In this document: one piece after another, positions 34,453 through 44,207 of the stretch
Numbering within the stretch: the stretch's first letter is position 1
Layout of the letters: every line of letters begins with the position of its first letter
Assembly: GCA_027603945.1 (NCBI GenBank)
Contig: JADIIU010000029.1
Span: forward strand, 62,001 to 126,000
Reading direction: 5' to 3'
From: Terramyces sp. JEL0728
Lineage: Eukaryota; Chytridiomycota; Chytridiomycetes; Rhizophydiales; Terramycetaceae
Length of the DNA stretch: 64,000 nucleotides
Program-made: the position numbers and the translations under genes
Notes under the pieces: model-generated
The model's input: the letters and a program-made list of their open reading frames with translations, nothing else
Databases searched by the model: none
Told to the model about the DNA's origin: nothing

Positions 34453-36814
34453 ATGAACGACGACGTCGATACTTTTTTTGAAGACTCTCCACAAGGACGG
34501 GTGCGAGTGTATCCTCACTATCCCCAGCGTCCAGTAGCAAGATATGGAGAGCAAGAAATGATTGTCCCTATGCCAATATACAATGATCAATACTACGAAC
34601 CAATGCCAGTGGTAGTTGACCCTTATGATAACCAATACAGGGAAGAACCGCTTATATATAATGAATACGATAATAGGTAAACTTGAAGTAACAAGAATAA
34701 TGGACTCTAGACTAATGACACCGAGGTACCGCAAGCTTTCAAAGAAAGTGATTCCTTCATCAGAACCTCGAAGAGTTTTCGCTCCACCACTAGTTCATGC
34801 TCCAATATATCCACAGTCAGCCACCAAAAGCAGTAGATATTCCATGGCATATGATTTAGATGATTATGATACTCCTTATCGAAGAAGAAAGATCAAGGAT
34901 AAATTCAAGGAAAGAGAAGACAGCGATGACTATATCTCGGACCAAGAAAACAGAAGACACCTAAATTACGATTCGGACAATGGCCAAAGAAAAGTCGAAA
35001 AGAAAAAGAAAGTAAAGCCAGAAACAGATTCGGAAGCGGAAAAGCCGGTTAAACCAGGAAAGAAAAGGGGACGCAAGTCAATGAAGGAAAAGCTGGAATT
35101 ACAAAAGCTTGAAGCATCGATGAAAGAATTTTCAGATGACTCTGTCGCTTTATCCGACGACGAACATTCTATATCAGATGTCAAATTGACTCAATCGACT
35201 TCATCATCAGAAACTCCAAGATCGCCTGCAATTGATAAGTCGGAATTAAAGAAATCAAAAGAGAAGGTTAAACCTAATGATCCTGCAAAAAAGTCAGAAA
35301 CGAAAAGACCTAAAGGCGCGGATGAAGCCAGCAAAAAGGAAAAGAGAATAGACAAACCTGTAGAAGACAAAATTGATAAAGTTCCAGTAGTAGATGAAGA
35401 AGATGCAATACCAATCAGGAAGCGTTTTGGCATGACCCCTAGATCCGTACAGCGCAAGCAAAAAGAAGAATTGATCAAAATACTTGATAAACCAATTGAA
35501 CCGCTACATTTCTTGAAGAATCCTGTCAACTTGAAGCCAGTGGCGGCAACCAAACCAGTAGTAAATACAAAGCAGGATGCCTACCCTCGTCCTTCTACAC
35601 CAGTTCGAATATCAGAAATCCCACCCGTTCCAGAATCGGTTGAAAAGATCCCTTCTAAATCCACCGACGAAGCTGCTGCGAGCCAGTCTCCAATTTTGAG
35701 GAGTAACGGTACTTTGTAATTAATCCGTAGCGCTTCCAAGCTCTCCAATAATGAATGATTACATTGATTTTAACAATGACTATGACGATGGATATCAGTC
35801 CCCCTCAGAAAGCGTCGATAAACTAGATGAGCAGCCTGCGTTTGATGACGAATCACCCAACGCTGCAGAACACTCTCTGGCAAAAGTAAAAAAATCACTC
35901 AAGAAAAAAGAAAAAGGGGTAAAAGAGGAAATAAATGATGAAAATGGCAGTGTGCCTAAGCTTGTGAAGAAAAAGAGAGGTCGCCCTGCAAAGATGGAAA
36001 AAGACACTAATGCTTTAGAAAACAACAGCGATTCAGAACCTGTTGTAAAGAAACCAAAAATCAAAGTTAAAAGAGAGCCACTAGCGTATATTGAAAAGCA
36101 AGTGGAAAGGCCAAATATCAGTGAAAGTGACGATGGCCTGCGCAAATCCAAAAGAACCAAGGTTCCTCCTCTGGCGTTCTGGAGAAACGAAAAGGTAATC
36201 TATGGACGAAGAGATTCTGGTAAATTTTGTTTATGGTAGGCATTGGCCCGGTTGTAACCAGTATTCAAGAAGTTTTGCGTGTCCCTTCGGACGATGAATC
36301 TATTCCAGTTCGCAGAACAAAGACAAAGAATCGAATTAGAGTAAAGAAAGAATATGAAGAGTCTGAAATAGCACCGGAGCCTGTACCATCTGAAATTGAG
36401 GTGATGAACTATGTCAACAAACAATTTGAATTTCAAAGTAATAATGACTTGACCAAAGAAATCGCTGTTACTCCAAATATGCTTGAAACTCACAAATCGA
36501 TTGGCTCTGGAGACTACAGATTCCAAAAAGTGTTTAGCGAGGGAGATTTTATTGCTTCTGGTGTGTTGGAAATCTCCAAAGGAGCTGAGAAGCCAAACAA
36601 AAACTCGCATGCATCCGCAATGATCTTTGTTGTTCTTGTTGGTCATATTCAAGTCACAGTGAACAAGACTGCATTCAATTTATCCAGAAATGGACAATTC
36701 TTTGTGCCAAGAGGTATCCACCATCTGACCTTAGGAAACCAATACAGTATAAAAAATGTCGGGCAGTCGGAGGCCAAGATTTTCTTTTGCCATGGCAAGT
36801 TAGTACCAGCTTAA
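34453..36814 (+). CDS. MIF2: Centromere protein CENP-C/Mif2
   Basis: Exons 34453-34676, 34696-35708, 35731-36219, 36240-36713 and 36735-36814; 759 aa. A long charged, Lys/Ser-rich region ends in the CENP-C motif RKSKRTKVPPLAFWRNEKVI (about residue 560), which binds the CENP-A nucleosome. The C-terminal cupin dimerisation domain includes NGQFFVPRGNQYSIKNVG and EAKIFFCH. That cupin block is only correct after removing a stop-free 21-nt intron at 36714-36734; otherwise IHHLTLG is inserted. Two RGRP-like AT-hook patterns (KKRGRKS; KKRGRPAK) are visible. It anchors the inner kinetochore to chromatin. Confidence 0.94.
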
Positions 36815-36911
36815 TTTTTAATAAATCCGTTCTAGTTTTACTTGCAAGCAATCTGCATTGACAACTTTGGCGGTATACTCAAGTATAAACAATATTCCAT
36901 TCATTATATAT

Positions 36912-37230
36912 TCAGCGAATAATTTGAAATTCAGTGTACCTCGGTACCTGTACAGTTGATATTTCTCCGTCGCACCTTTCAATTTCTGATTTTGGCGATC
37001 CTGTTTTGGAAACCCATTCGTGGCTAACATAAATGAACTCTTACAATTGACTTATAGCTGCTGGCTGCCCTTGTACAACTCCGACTACGCTTCCATCGCG
37101 CGTATTCTTTACATATCCTTGCAGCCCCAGCTTATCGGCCGTGATCTTTGTGTGCTTTCTAAAGAATACGCCTTGTTAGGCCAACAATACCCTGTACTTT
37201 GCCAACAACCTTAAACTCCAACTGCTGCAT
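36912..37230 (-). CDS. Acylphosphatase
   Basis: Three exons (37230-37191, 37171-37045, 37023-36912) give 92 aa, the normal acylphosphatase size. The active-site loop GKVQGVFFRKHT contains the catalytic Arg, and GYVKNTRDGSVVGVVQG the catalytic Asn. F-HEWVSKTGSPKSEI fits the ...F..wl..GPp.a.V segment. Introns of 19 nt (37172-37190) and 21 nt (37024-37044) are both canonical. It hydrolyses carboxyl-phosphate bonds of small acyl phosphates in the cytosol. The gene was invisible as a single frame and is recovered only by splicing. Confidence 0.9.
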
Positions 37231-37239
37231 TCGCGCAAC

Positions 37240-37635
37240 TGTAAAACAAGGGCGTTCTCACCCCTATCCAAAATTAGAAAATTACAAAATGAAATCATAG
37301 ATATAAACTATCTGGGGAACTCATTTCCGCCAGTGATTTTACACGTCAATGGCACGAAACCAAAGCTATTTGGTCTGGTGAATCACGATTACTCATTGAT
37401 TAGACTGGTCAGCTTTTCTTTGTTTTCGGCTGATCTGTCACACCAGTCACGCTGGCGAAGCAATGAGAAAAGAAAAAGAAAAAAGTCTGCTTTTCTCTGG
37501 AAACCCTTTGAAAGAAACAACTGCTCTGCTTTGGAATTTTATGAACCAAAGCCCTACTATCAAATTGATCAGAACTACTTTATCGCTTTTCTCAAACAGC
37601 TTTTACTCCCCATTAGACGACGGAGGCTAATTTAA
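37240..37635 (+). CDS. Open frame of unknown identity without a start codon
   Basis: A continuous frame (LGNSFPPVILHVNG; RKRKKSAFLWKPFE; YYQIDQNYFIAFLKQLLLP) runs to a stop at 37633-37635, 3 bp before the PRL gene's ATG. Composition is protein-like, but I see no methionine in the whole frame and no acceptable 5' exon. Its upstream part overlaps the acylphosphatase exon antisense. It could be the last exon of an unresolved gene or a chance frame. Confidence 0.3.
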   Translation, partial: CKTRAFSPLSKIRKLQNEIIDINYLGNSFPPVILHVNGTKPKLFGLVNHDYSLIRLVSFSLFSADLSHQSRWRSNEKRKRKKSAFLWKPFERNNCSALEFYEPKPYYQIDQNYFIAFLKQLLLPIRRRRLI

Positions 37636-37638
37636 CAA

Positions 37639-38406
37639 ATGAACACACTAGAAACAATTCCAATGACAAACACCCCTTCCAACTCATCAACTCTCTCTGC
37701 TCCATCCATCCCCAAGTCTATACTAACTAGAATGTTTTCTCCAGTTTCCATTGGACACTTGCGTTTTGTTATTATGGACTGTCCGACTGAAAGTTCTTTA
37801 TCCGAATATCTCAAGGTACAGTTTATTTAACAACAGGAATTGAAGATACGAGGTGTGACTGACGTTGTACGTGTGTGCGAACCCACTTATGATCGAAGAT
37901 TACTAAATGAACAAAATATTAATGTTCACGACTGGCCCTATCCAGACGGAGGTATTCCCCCCGCGCAAATACTTGCCGATTATCTCGCTTTGGTTGAAGC
38001 ACGTTTTGGAAATATTTCATTGTCAAAAGAGACTATTCAAGACAAGTCTGTCACTGTTGTAGATCACTCTCCAGTTATAGCTATACACTGTGTAGCTGGC
38101 TTAGGCAGAGCTCCTGTACTTGTTGCTGTAGCTTTGATAGAAGGCGGATTTGCCCCTGTTGATGCGATTGATTTTATCCGCAAATGCAGACGAGGCGCCT
38201 TTAACGCCCACCAGCTCAAATATCTTATCGATACATACAAAAAAAGAAGCAACAAGTCTTCCTTCTCGTTCCTACGAAGAGCAGGTACTCCTCCAAAAGA
38301 AAATGAAGACAAGTCCTTTTTTTCCAAGGTATTTATTTGCTAACAATAGGTTTTTAAATTCAAGAAATCTACTCCAGATATTGCTAGCCAAGTTGTAGCA
38401 AATTGA
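37639..38406 (+). CDS. PRL-type (PTP4A) protein tyrosine phosphatase
   Basis: Exons 37639-37815, 37837-38328 and 38350-38406; 241 aa with two 21-nt introns. RFVIMDCPTESSLSEYL, the WPYPDGG-type general acid loop (DWPYPDGGIPP) and the P-loop HCVAGLGRAPVL with the PRL signature (CVAGLGR followed by Ala) define the family. PRLs are membrane-associated phosphatases and CNNM magnesium transporter regulators. Unlike animal PRLs, the spliced C-terminus (IASQVVAN) has no CAAX prenylation box. The N-terminal extension is Ser/Thr/Pro-rich. Confidence 0.92.
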
Positions 38407-38537
38407 AATAAACGTTTTGCTTTTTTAACATGGGTCTGGACATTATAGCGTGGAATATTAATGGCTGATTTTACTCCTTGTTTATGTTTGGATTCTTCCA
38501 CAGTAGAAGCTAATCATTAGATAAACGCAGACAATAT

Positions 38538-38930
38538 TTATTCACTGAAGGTGCTTTCTTTGTTCACACAAACTGGATCCCATTCCCCAAAAATATTAAC
38601 GTCAGATTCTTGCTCTTTCCAGTAGGAGACAAAATCTGCTTCCTTCAGCAAGTTATCCAGCATTTGCAATAACTGAAATTTGTCTGCTCCTTTCAATATC
38701 TGAAGTTCTCTGCCGTTGTGAAAAGATATCAGCGTGGGGTATACATGCACTGGCCTGGCTTGCAACTGAGCGTCAACTGTGATAAATACTATTGGTGGAT
38801 ATTCCGATTTGAGTTCGTTTATGGTGGTTTCAATTGCTTTGCACGCGCCGCACCTTTCAGCAGTAAATAGCGAAATTACAGATTTGTTTTGCGATATCAC
38901 TGTATCGTACTCTTCCTTGCTCGATATCAT
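38538..38930 (-). CDS. Thioredoxin-like protein
   Basis: ATG at 38930 (MISSKEEYDTVIS) gives 130 aa; an upstream in-frame extension to 39050 is unlikely. The active site is ERCGACKAIETTINEL (CGAC instead of CGPC). A beta strand IVFITVDAQ, the cis-Pro segment VYPTLISFHNGREL and a helical end follow, typical of the thioredoxin fold. The C-terminal 30 residues (SYWKEQESDVNIFGEWDP) are extra. Likely a cytosolic thiol-disulfide oxidoreductase; the Ala in the active site may shift its redox potential. No intron. Confidence 0.8.
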   Translation of the reverse strand: MISSKEEYDTVISQNKSVISLFTAERCGACKAIETTINELKSEYPPIVFITVDAQLQARPVHVYPTLISFHNGRELQILKGADKFQLLQMLDNLLKEADFVSYWKEQESDVNIFGEWDPVCVNKESTFSE

Positions 38931-39080
38931 TATTCTATATTTTTTCCTTGGTCTTTTTATGCATTTCGGAAAAATAATGTTGGAAAAATACAGAGCCTTG
39001 CTATTAGAGTTTCCAGATATTTGGAATTCCATGTAGATCTTAGACCGCATGAAAAAAGTAATGGAAATTACAATATTATA

Positions 39081-39732
39081 TTATCGGAAATCATAGCCTA
39101 CTATGAGAATACAATTACTAGAGAAACAAGTGGGAAGTACATGCTCCAATTTCAACTGCTGAAACCACTCGGATGAATTGTGGAAATAAATCCCTTCAAT
39201 GCTTCCTGACGATATTTCAAAACATATATAATAGAAACCAGCAAATGAAGCACCGCTAATGCGCTCTATCTTGTGATCCGGTACAAGAAAGTGCTCTTTC
39301 CATCGCATGTAGATATAATTTCCCTGTCTATAATCATATTTGAATCCATCTTTGTTGAAATTTTCAATCTCTTTAAAGGAAGGGAATCTGATTAATTCGC
39401 AGGTACCGGGACCAATGCTGTTTATCTATACTCTCATTCGCTTGCCACTTCCTTGTCAGGAAATCATGTTTATCTCCTATAATCTCACCTTCAAAAAATG
39501 TACATAAATGCGGCCAGTCGTCTGTTAATCCTTTGATCTTCAAGTATCCACAGAGAAAAGATTGTTCCAGGTCAACATGCTGATATTAAAAAAAGGTACC
39601 TAGATTAGCAACTATTACTAAAAGCTCGACCTGTACATGGTAGGAAGATCTTCCAGATTTCTGATATCCTGAAAACTTTGATCCAGGGTAAAGAGTTGAA
39701 ATAGTTGCCTGCTTATCAGTCGTTGAAGGCAT
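39081..39732 (-). CDS. GID4: GID4/VID24 substrate receptor of the GID E3 ubiquitin ligase
   Basis: Spliced protein of 190 aa closely follows human GID4: [82 protein letters not shown] and [16 protein letters not shown]4 is a beta-barrel receptor for Pro/N-degrons, e.g. gluconeogenic enzymes in yeast. Exons 39732-39619, 39579-39407, 39387-39119 and 39097-39081. The first gap is a tandem double intron (39580-39618). The last (39098-39118) is a stop-free 21-mer whose removal gives the same C-terminal length as human. Start codon at 39730-39732. Confidence 0.93.
39580..39618 (-). other. Two head-to-tail mini-introns with a zero-length exon (in GID4)
   Basis: Read on the minus strand, GTAATAGTTGCTAATCTAG (19 nt) is followed at once by GTACC and seven T's, then AATATCAG (20 nt). 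Each half alone has the GTA start, TAAT branch-like motif and AG end of this genome's introns. The flanks VELL and HVDL join exactly as in human GID4 (VVLQHVD), so all 39 nt must be removed. The internal AG|GT is a possible recursive splice site. Confidence 0.85.
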
Positions 39733-39929
39733 TGGAAAGTTTTTTCAAGTTTCATTTTAATGCCACCCTCGCACGTGACTATTTAAGGAAAGTAAACAAA
39801 GTTGCAGATAGAATTAATTTGAATGCGATCGACCCACTCCAAATTGGCTGCATTGCTAGATGCAATTACCCAATCAGTCAATTTTGCAGTTGAAAGATTA
39901 GTCTGCAAGAGTTGACGCTGGGCAGTTCA

Positions 39930-40959
39930 ATGAATACTGGCAATTTACTCCGTGTTTTCTCGCCAATGCTTTTTCACAATCAAAAAATGCCATTTCTGTG
40001 GGATTATCTTTCATGGACGGCAAAATGGACAGCAATCCTGGCTGTAACTGGATTTGCAGGATTGGCAACTATACTGTATTTGAATCAGAACAAAATTCTT
40101 TATCCATCATCGTTTCCCCAAGGCAGTAGAGAAAATGTTCCAAAACCGAGCGAATATGATATGCATGATTGGGAAGATGTTTCATTAAGATCTGCGGATG
40201 GTGTAATAGTCAAGGGTATTTCCCACTTAATGAAGGGTATTTGATAAGGAAAAAGACTGGAGACGGAGTAGCCAACACCACCCTGATTTATTACCATGCT
40301 AATGCTGGCAATATGGGACATAGATTACCAATCGCAAGAGCATTACAGTTTCACTTGAACTGTAATATTTTCATGTTATCTTACAGAGGGTAATTCAGCT
40401 TTTAACAAGATATGGATTAAGTGAAGGGTTGCCAGATGAACGGGGAATGAAACTGGATGCGCAGGCTGCTTTTGATTATGTTATTTCTCATAACCAGCTC
40501 AAGAATAGCAAGGTTATTATCTATGGTCAGTCAATTGGCGGTGCCGTTGCAATTCACACTACAGCAAAAAACCAGGGAAAGGTAGAGGCATTGATAATCG
40601 AAAACACCTTTCTTTCAATAGTACTATTAATTAACAAAGCATAAACTTATTCCATCCGTCGTCCCTCATTTGAAATATTTCACATGGCTATGCCATCAAA
40701 TCTGGAATTCTGAATTGGAAATTGCAAAATTGGACAAGATTCCAATTCTGTTCCTCTCTGGTACTTGCTGTTAACATTAGGTAAAACAGACGAATTGATC
40801 CCGCCATCTCATATGAATGCGCTTCATGGCATTGTTAAAGATGTTGGAAACAAAAAAACCTCATTCGCTGAGTTTAAAGATGGAAAGCACAACGATACTT
40901 GTATCCAACCCGGATATTTTGAAGCCATTGCCGAATTCTGGAAAAGTATCCGAAAATAA
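39930..40959 (+). CDS. ABHD13/BEM46-like alpha/beta hydrolase
   Basis: Exons 39930-40215, 40236-40389, 40410-40620, 40640-40760 and 40781-40959; 316 aa. An N-terminal membrane anchor (WTAILAVTGFAGLATILYL) precedes a hydrolase fold. NAGNMGHRLPIA forms the oxyanion region, SYRGYGLSEG follows, GQSIGGAVAIH has the nucleophile Ser, KTDELIPP the acid and DGKHNDT the catalytic His. These match ABHD13/Bem46 serine hydrolases of the ER/plasma membrane. All four introns are 19-20 nt; two fall inside highly conserved blocks (SYRG-YGLSEG, FLSG-KTDELIPP), so they are certain. ATGs at 39966 and 39987 are alternative starts. Confidence 0.92.
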
Positions 40960-41049
40960 AAACCTGTTAATTTTGAAATCCTGCCTGCTGGATTATTTCT
41001 TTTATAGATTCTAGCAATAAGTTGCAATTTTTTGCTTTTTCAAATCGCA

Positions 41050-44000
41050 ATGGTAATCCAAAACTCACCATAGCCATTACGATTGGACATTCAGCGTAAA
41101 TTCTCAAACAAATCTGAGAGAGTCAAAGAAGTAGATTTTCATCCAACTGAGCCGTGGTTGCTGACAGCTGAATATAACGGGAACTTGAACATTTGGAATT
41201 ATGAAACCAATGTAAATCTATTTAACGCTAGGCATTAGTAAAGACCTTTGAAATCTGCGATTTACCTCGTAATTTGTATTAATTCTAGTTCGCGCAGCTA
41301 AATTCATTGCTCGTAAATCCTGGGTTATTACTGGATCAGACGATTTTCATGTTAAAGTGTACAATTACAACACACATGAAAAGGTTACTTCTTTCGAAGC
41401 GCATTTTGATTTCATTCGATCCATTGCTGTTCATCATACTTTGCCATTGGTTCTGACTGCTTCAGATGATTTGTTGATAAAGTTGTGGGATTGGGAAAAG
41501 GGATGGAAGAATATTAGAGTAATAGTTGCTAATGCAGACTTTTGAAGGACATAGTCATTATGTAATGCAAGTAGTTTTCAATCCAAAGGACTCCAACACA
41601 TTTGCCAGTGCTTCCATGGACAGGACAGTAAAGGTATGGTCTATAGGAGCATCCGTTGCCAATTACACTCTGGAAGGACACAAGAAAGGGGTTAATTGTG
41701 TTGACTACTATGACGGAGCTGATAAACCGTACTTGGTATCAGGAGCAGATGACAAGACAATCAAAGTCTGGGATTATCAAAACAAGACCTGTGTGCAAAC
41801 ACTAGAAGGACATACACACAACGTTATTCGAATTGCATATCACCCAACTTTGCCAATCATTGTTAGCGGTGGCCAGGATGGGACTATTAGATTATGGCAC
41901 TCAAATACCTACCGCTTAGAAAACACTCTTAACTATGGTATGGAAAGAGTATGGTGTTTAGCTTGCCTCAAAGGAAGCAATGATATGGCTTTCGGTTATG
42001 ACGACGGTGTAGTTACCGTTAAGCTTGGAAAGGAGGAGCCGTCAGTCAGTATGGAATCTAGTGGGAAAATCATATGGGCCAAGCAAAATGAAATCAAAAC
42101 AGCCAATATTCAGCAATTGGAGAATCATACCTTTGTGGATGGAGAAAAGATTGTTGTGCCAATCAAAGAGTTAGGAAGCTGTGAAATATTCCCGCAAACC
42201 TTGAAACATTCGCCAAATGGTAGATTCGTAGTCGTTTGCGGAGACGGAGAGTATATCATTTACACTGCTCTGGCTTGGAGAAACAAGAGCTTTGGCCAAG
42301 CCTTGGAGTGTGTCTGGGCAAACGACTCTAACCAATATGCGATCAGAGAATCGACTTCCAAGATCAAGCTGTATAAATCATTCAAGGAAGTAACGAATGT
42401 TTCTATCAGACCTTCGTACAGCGCAGAGGGGATCTTTGGAGGGTCGCTGTTGGGTGTCAAAAGCAGCACATTTATTGTGTTTTATGACTGGGAAACCGGA
42501 GCTATTGCACGTCGCATTGATGTCGCATGCAACAATGTAGGTGAACACTAAAGCTAGGTATTTTGGTCTGAATCGGATTATGCCACCATCACTACGAATG
42601 AAGGATTCTATATTTTGAAATTCAACCGAGCCACTTTCCAAACATTGGTAGAGACTCAATCAGCAGGAGACGAAGGATACGAAGAGGCTTTTGAATTCAT
42701 TACTGAGGTTTCTGAAAAGTATTATGCGATTTAAATTAGCGTTGTAACTGGTCTCTGGGTTGGAGACTGCTTTGTCTACACAAACGCCAACAACAGACTC
42801 AACTATCTTGTTGGCGGCCAGTCCTCCACCATCAGTCACTTTGACTCTCCTGTTTATATTATCGGGTTTTCAGCAAAGGATAGCAGAATCGTTTTGTGCG
42901 ACAAACACACCAACTTTATGTCTTACTCTCTGCCTGTCAGTTTGATTGAATACCAAACAGCGGTTTTGCGAGGCGATACAGCCACAGCCCAACAGCTGCT
43001 TCCAAGTATCCCGAAAGAGCATCGCAACAAGCTTGCTAGATTCTTGGAAGCACAAGGATTGAAATCCGAGGCTCTTCAAATCTCTACTGACCCAGAGCAC
43101 CGATTTGAATTGGCAATGCAATTGCAAGAGTTGGAAACAGCATACCATATTGCGACCGAGCTTGATCATGAACATAAATGGAAAAGTCTGGGAGATTTCG
43201 CACTTTCCCAGTGGAACTTTGGATTGGCGCTTGAAGCATGGAAGAAAGCAAACGATTTAGAGAGCGTAATGCTGATTTATCAAACATCGGGCAATGTGGC
43301 AGGATTGAAAGAATTGGCACAAATTGCAGGTAGTCTCTGTTTAATGTAGAAACAAAGGGAGAAAACAATATTGCATTCAGCAGCTATTTGCTATTGGACG
43401 ATGTCAAATCTTGTCTGCGACTGTTGATCGGGACTAACCGCATCCCTGAAGCAGCGTTCTTTGCCAGGACGTACTGTCCCAGTGAAATTCCTAATGTAGT
43501 TCAGTTGTGGAAAGCAAACCTTGAAGAAAGTGGGAAAAAGAAAGCCGCTGAAGCATTGGCTGATCCAAAAGCTTACCCTAACCTATTTCCTGATTTTGAG
43601 CATGGCGTAAAAGTGGAGGAAATCTTGGAAGTTAAAAGATTGCAGGGACTTCCTCCAGCCTCGTCATACCTCAACCAAGTAGTATTTGATAATATCGATT
43701 TGGTATCAGAAGTGAAAAATGGACAAGATTTGACAGAATTGTTTGGAAAGGTGTCACTATCTCCCTCACGAGTCCCTTCTCCAATAAGGCCACCATCTCC
43801 CGCAAAACTGACAAAACCAGAAGGAAAGCCGATTGTTAATCAGCACTTGCGACCAAAAGGAGTTGATTTAGATGAGGAACTCATTTCGGATAATAACAGC
43901 CACTTGAGTCTTGAAGTCAACACCACTGGCACTGGCTCAATAAGGGTAATGCTTCATTAATGATAGGGAGAAATAAACGATTTTGCCGATTTTGAAGACA

Positions 44001-44062
44001 ACGCAAATGGCACGGCAGTGGAGGAAATTGACGATGAAGAGTTGGACGCAATGCTTGCCTAA
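41050..44062 (+). CDS. COPB2: Coatomer subunit beta' (beta'-COP)
   Basis: Nine exons and eight introns (21, 20, 20, 19, 21, 21, 20, 21 nt) encode 949 aa. The first intron follows the ATG directly (41053-41073). Exons: 41050-41052, 41074-41211, 41232-41268, 41289-41518, 41538-42536, 42558-42718, 42740-43329, 43350-43945, 43967-44062. WD40 propellers ([34 protein letters not shown]) precede an alpha-solenoid ([32 protein letters not shown]). The acidic C-terminus FADFEDN resembles the human tail. It binds KKXX cargo in COPI coats on Golgi-to-ER vesicles. Confidence 0.97.
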
Positions 44063-44207
44063 TTATAAATAAATTCTTGCATTTGCACTTTTTGCCATTA
44101 TCGCAATCTTATTTTCATCTTTTAAGATTTTTGTTTACCAATCCCGATTTGGGCATCACGTGATATTTCTTTCTGTTTGGGCTTCAGAGGAAACAAAAAA
44201 CTTTGAA

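Noticed and set aside
34739..35553. Long minus-strand frames opposite CENP-C
   Set aside because: Low-complexity Ser/Phe translations antisense to a Lys/Glu-rich coding region; shadow ORFs.
39705..39893. Plus-strand 62-codon frame between GID4 and ABHD13
   Set aside because: Partly antisense to the GID4 first exon, no domain, likely chance.
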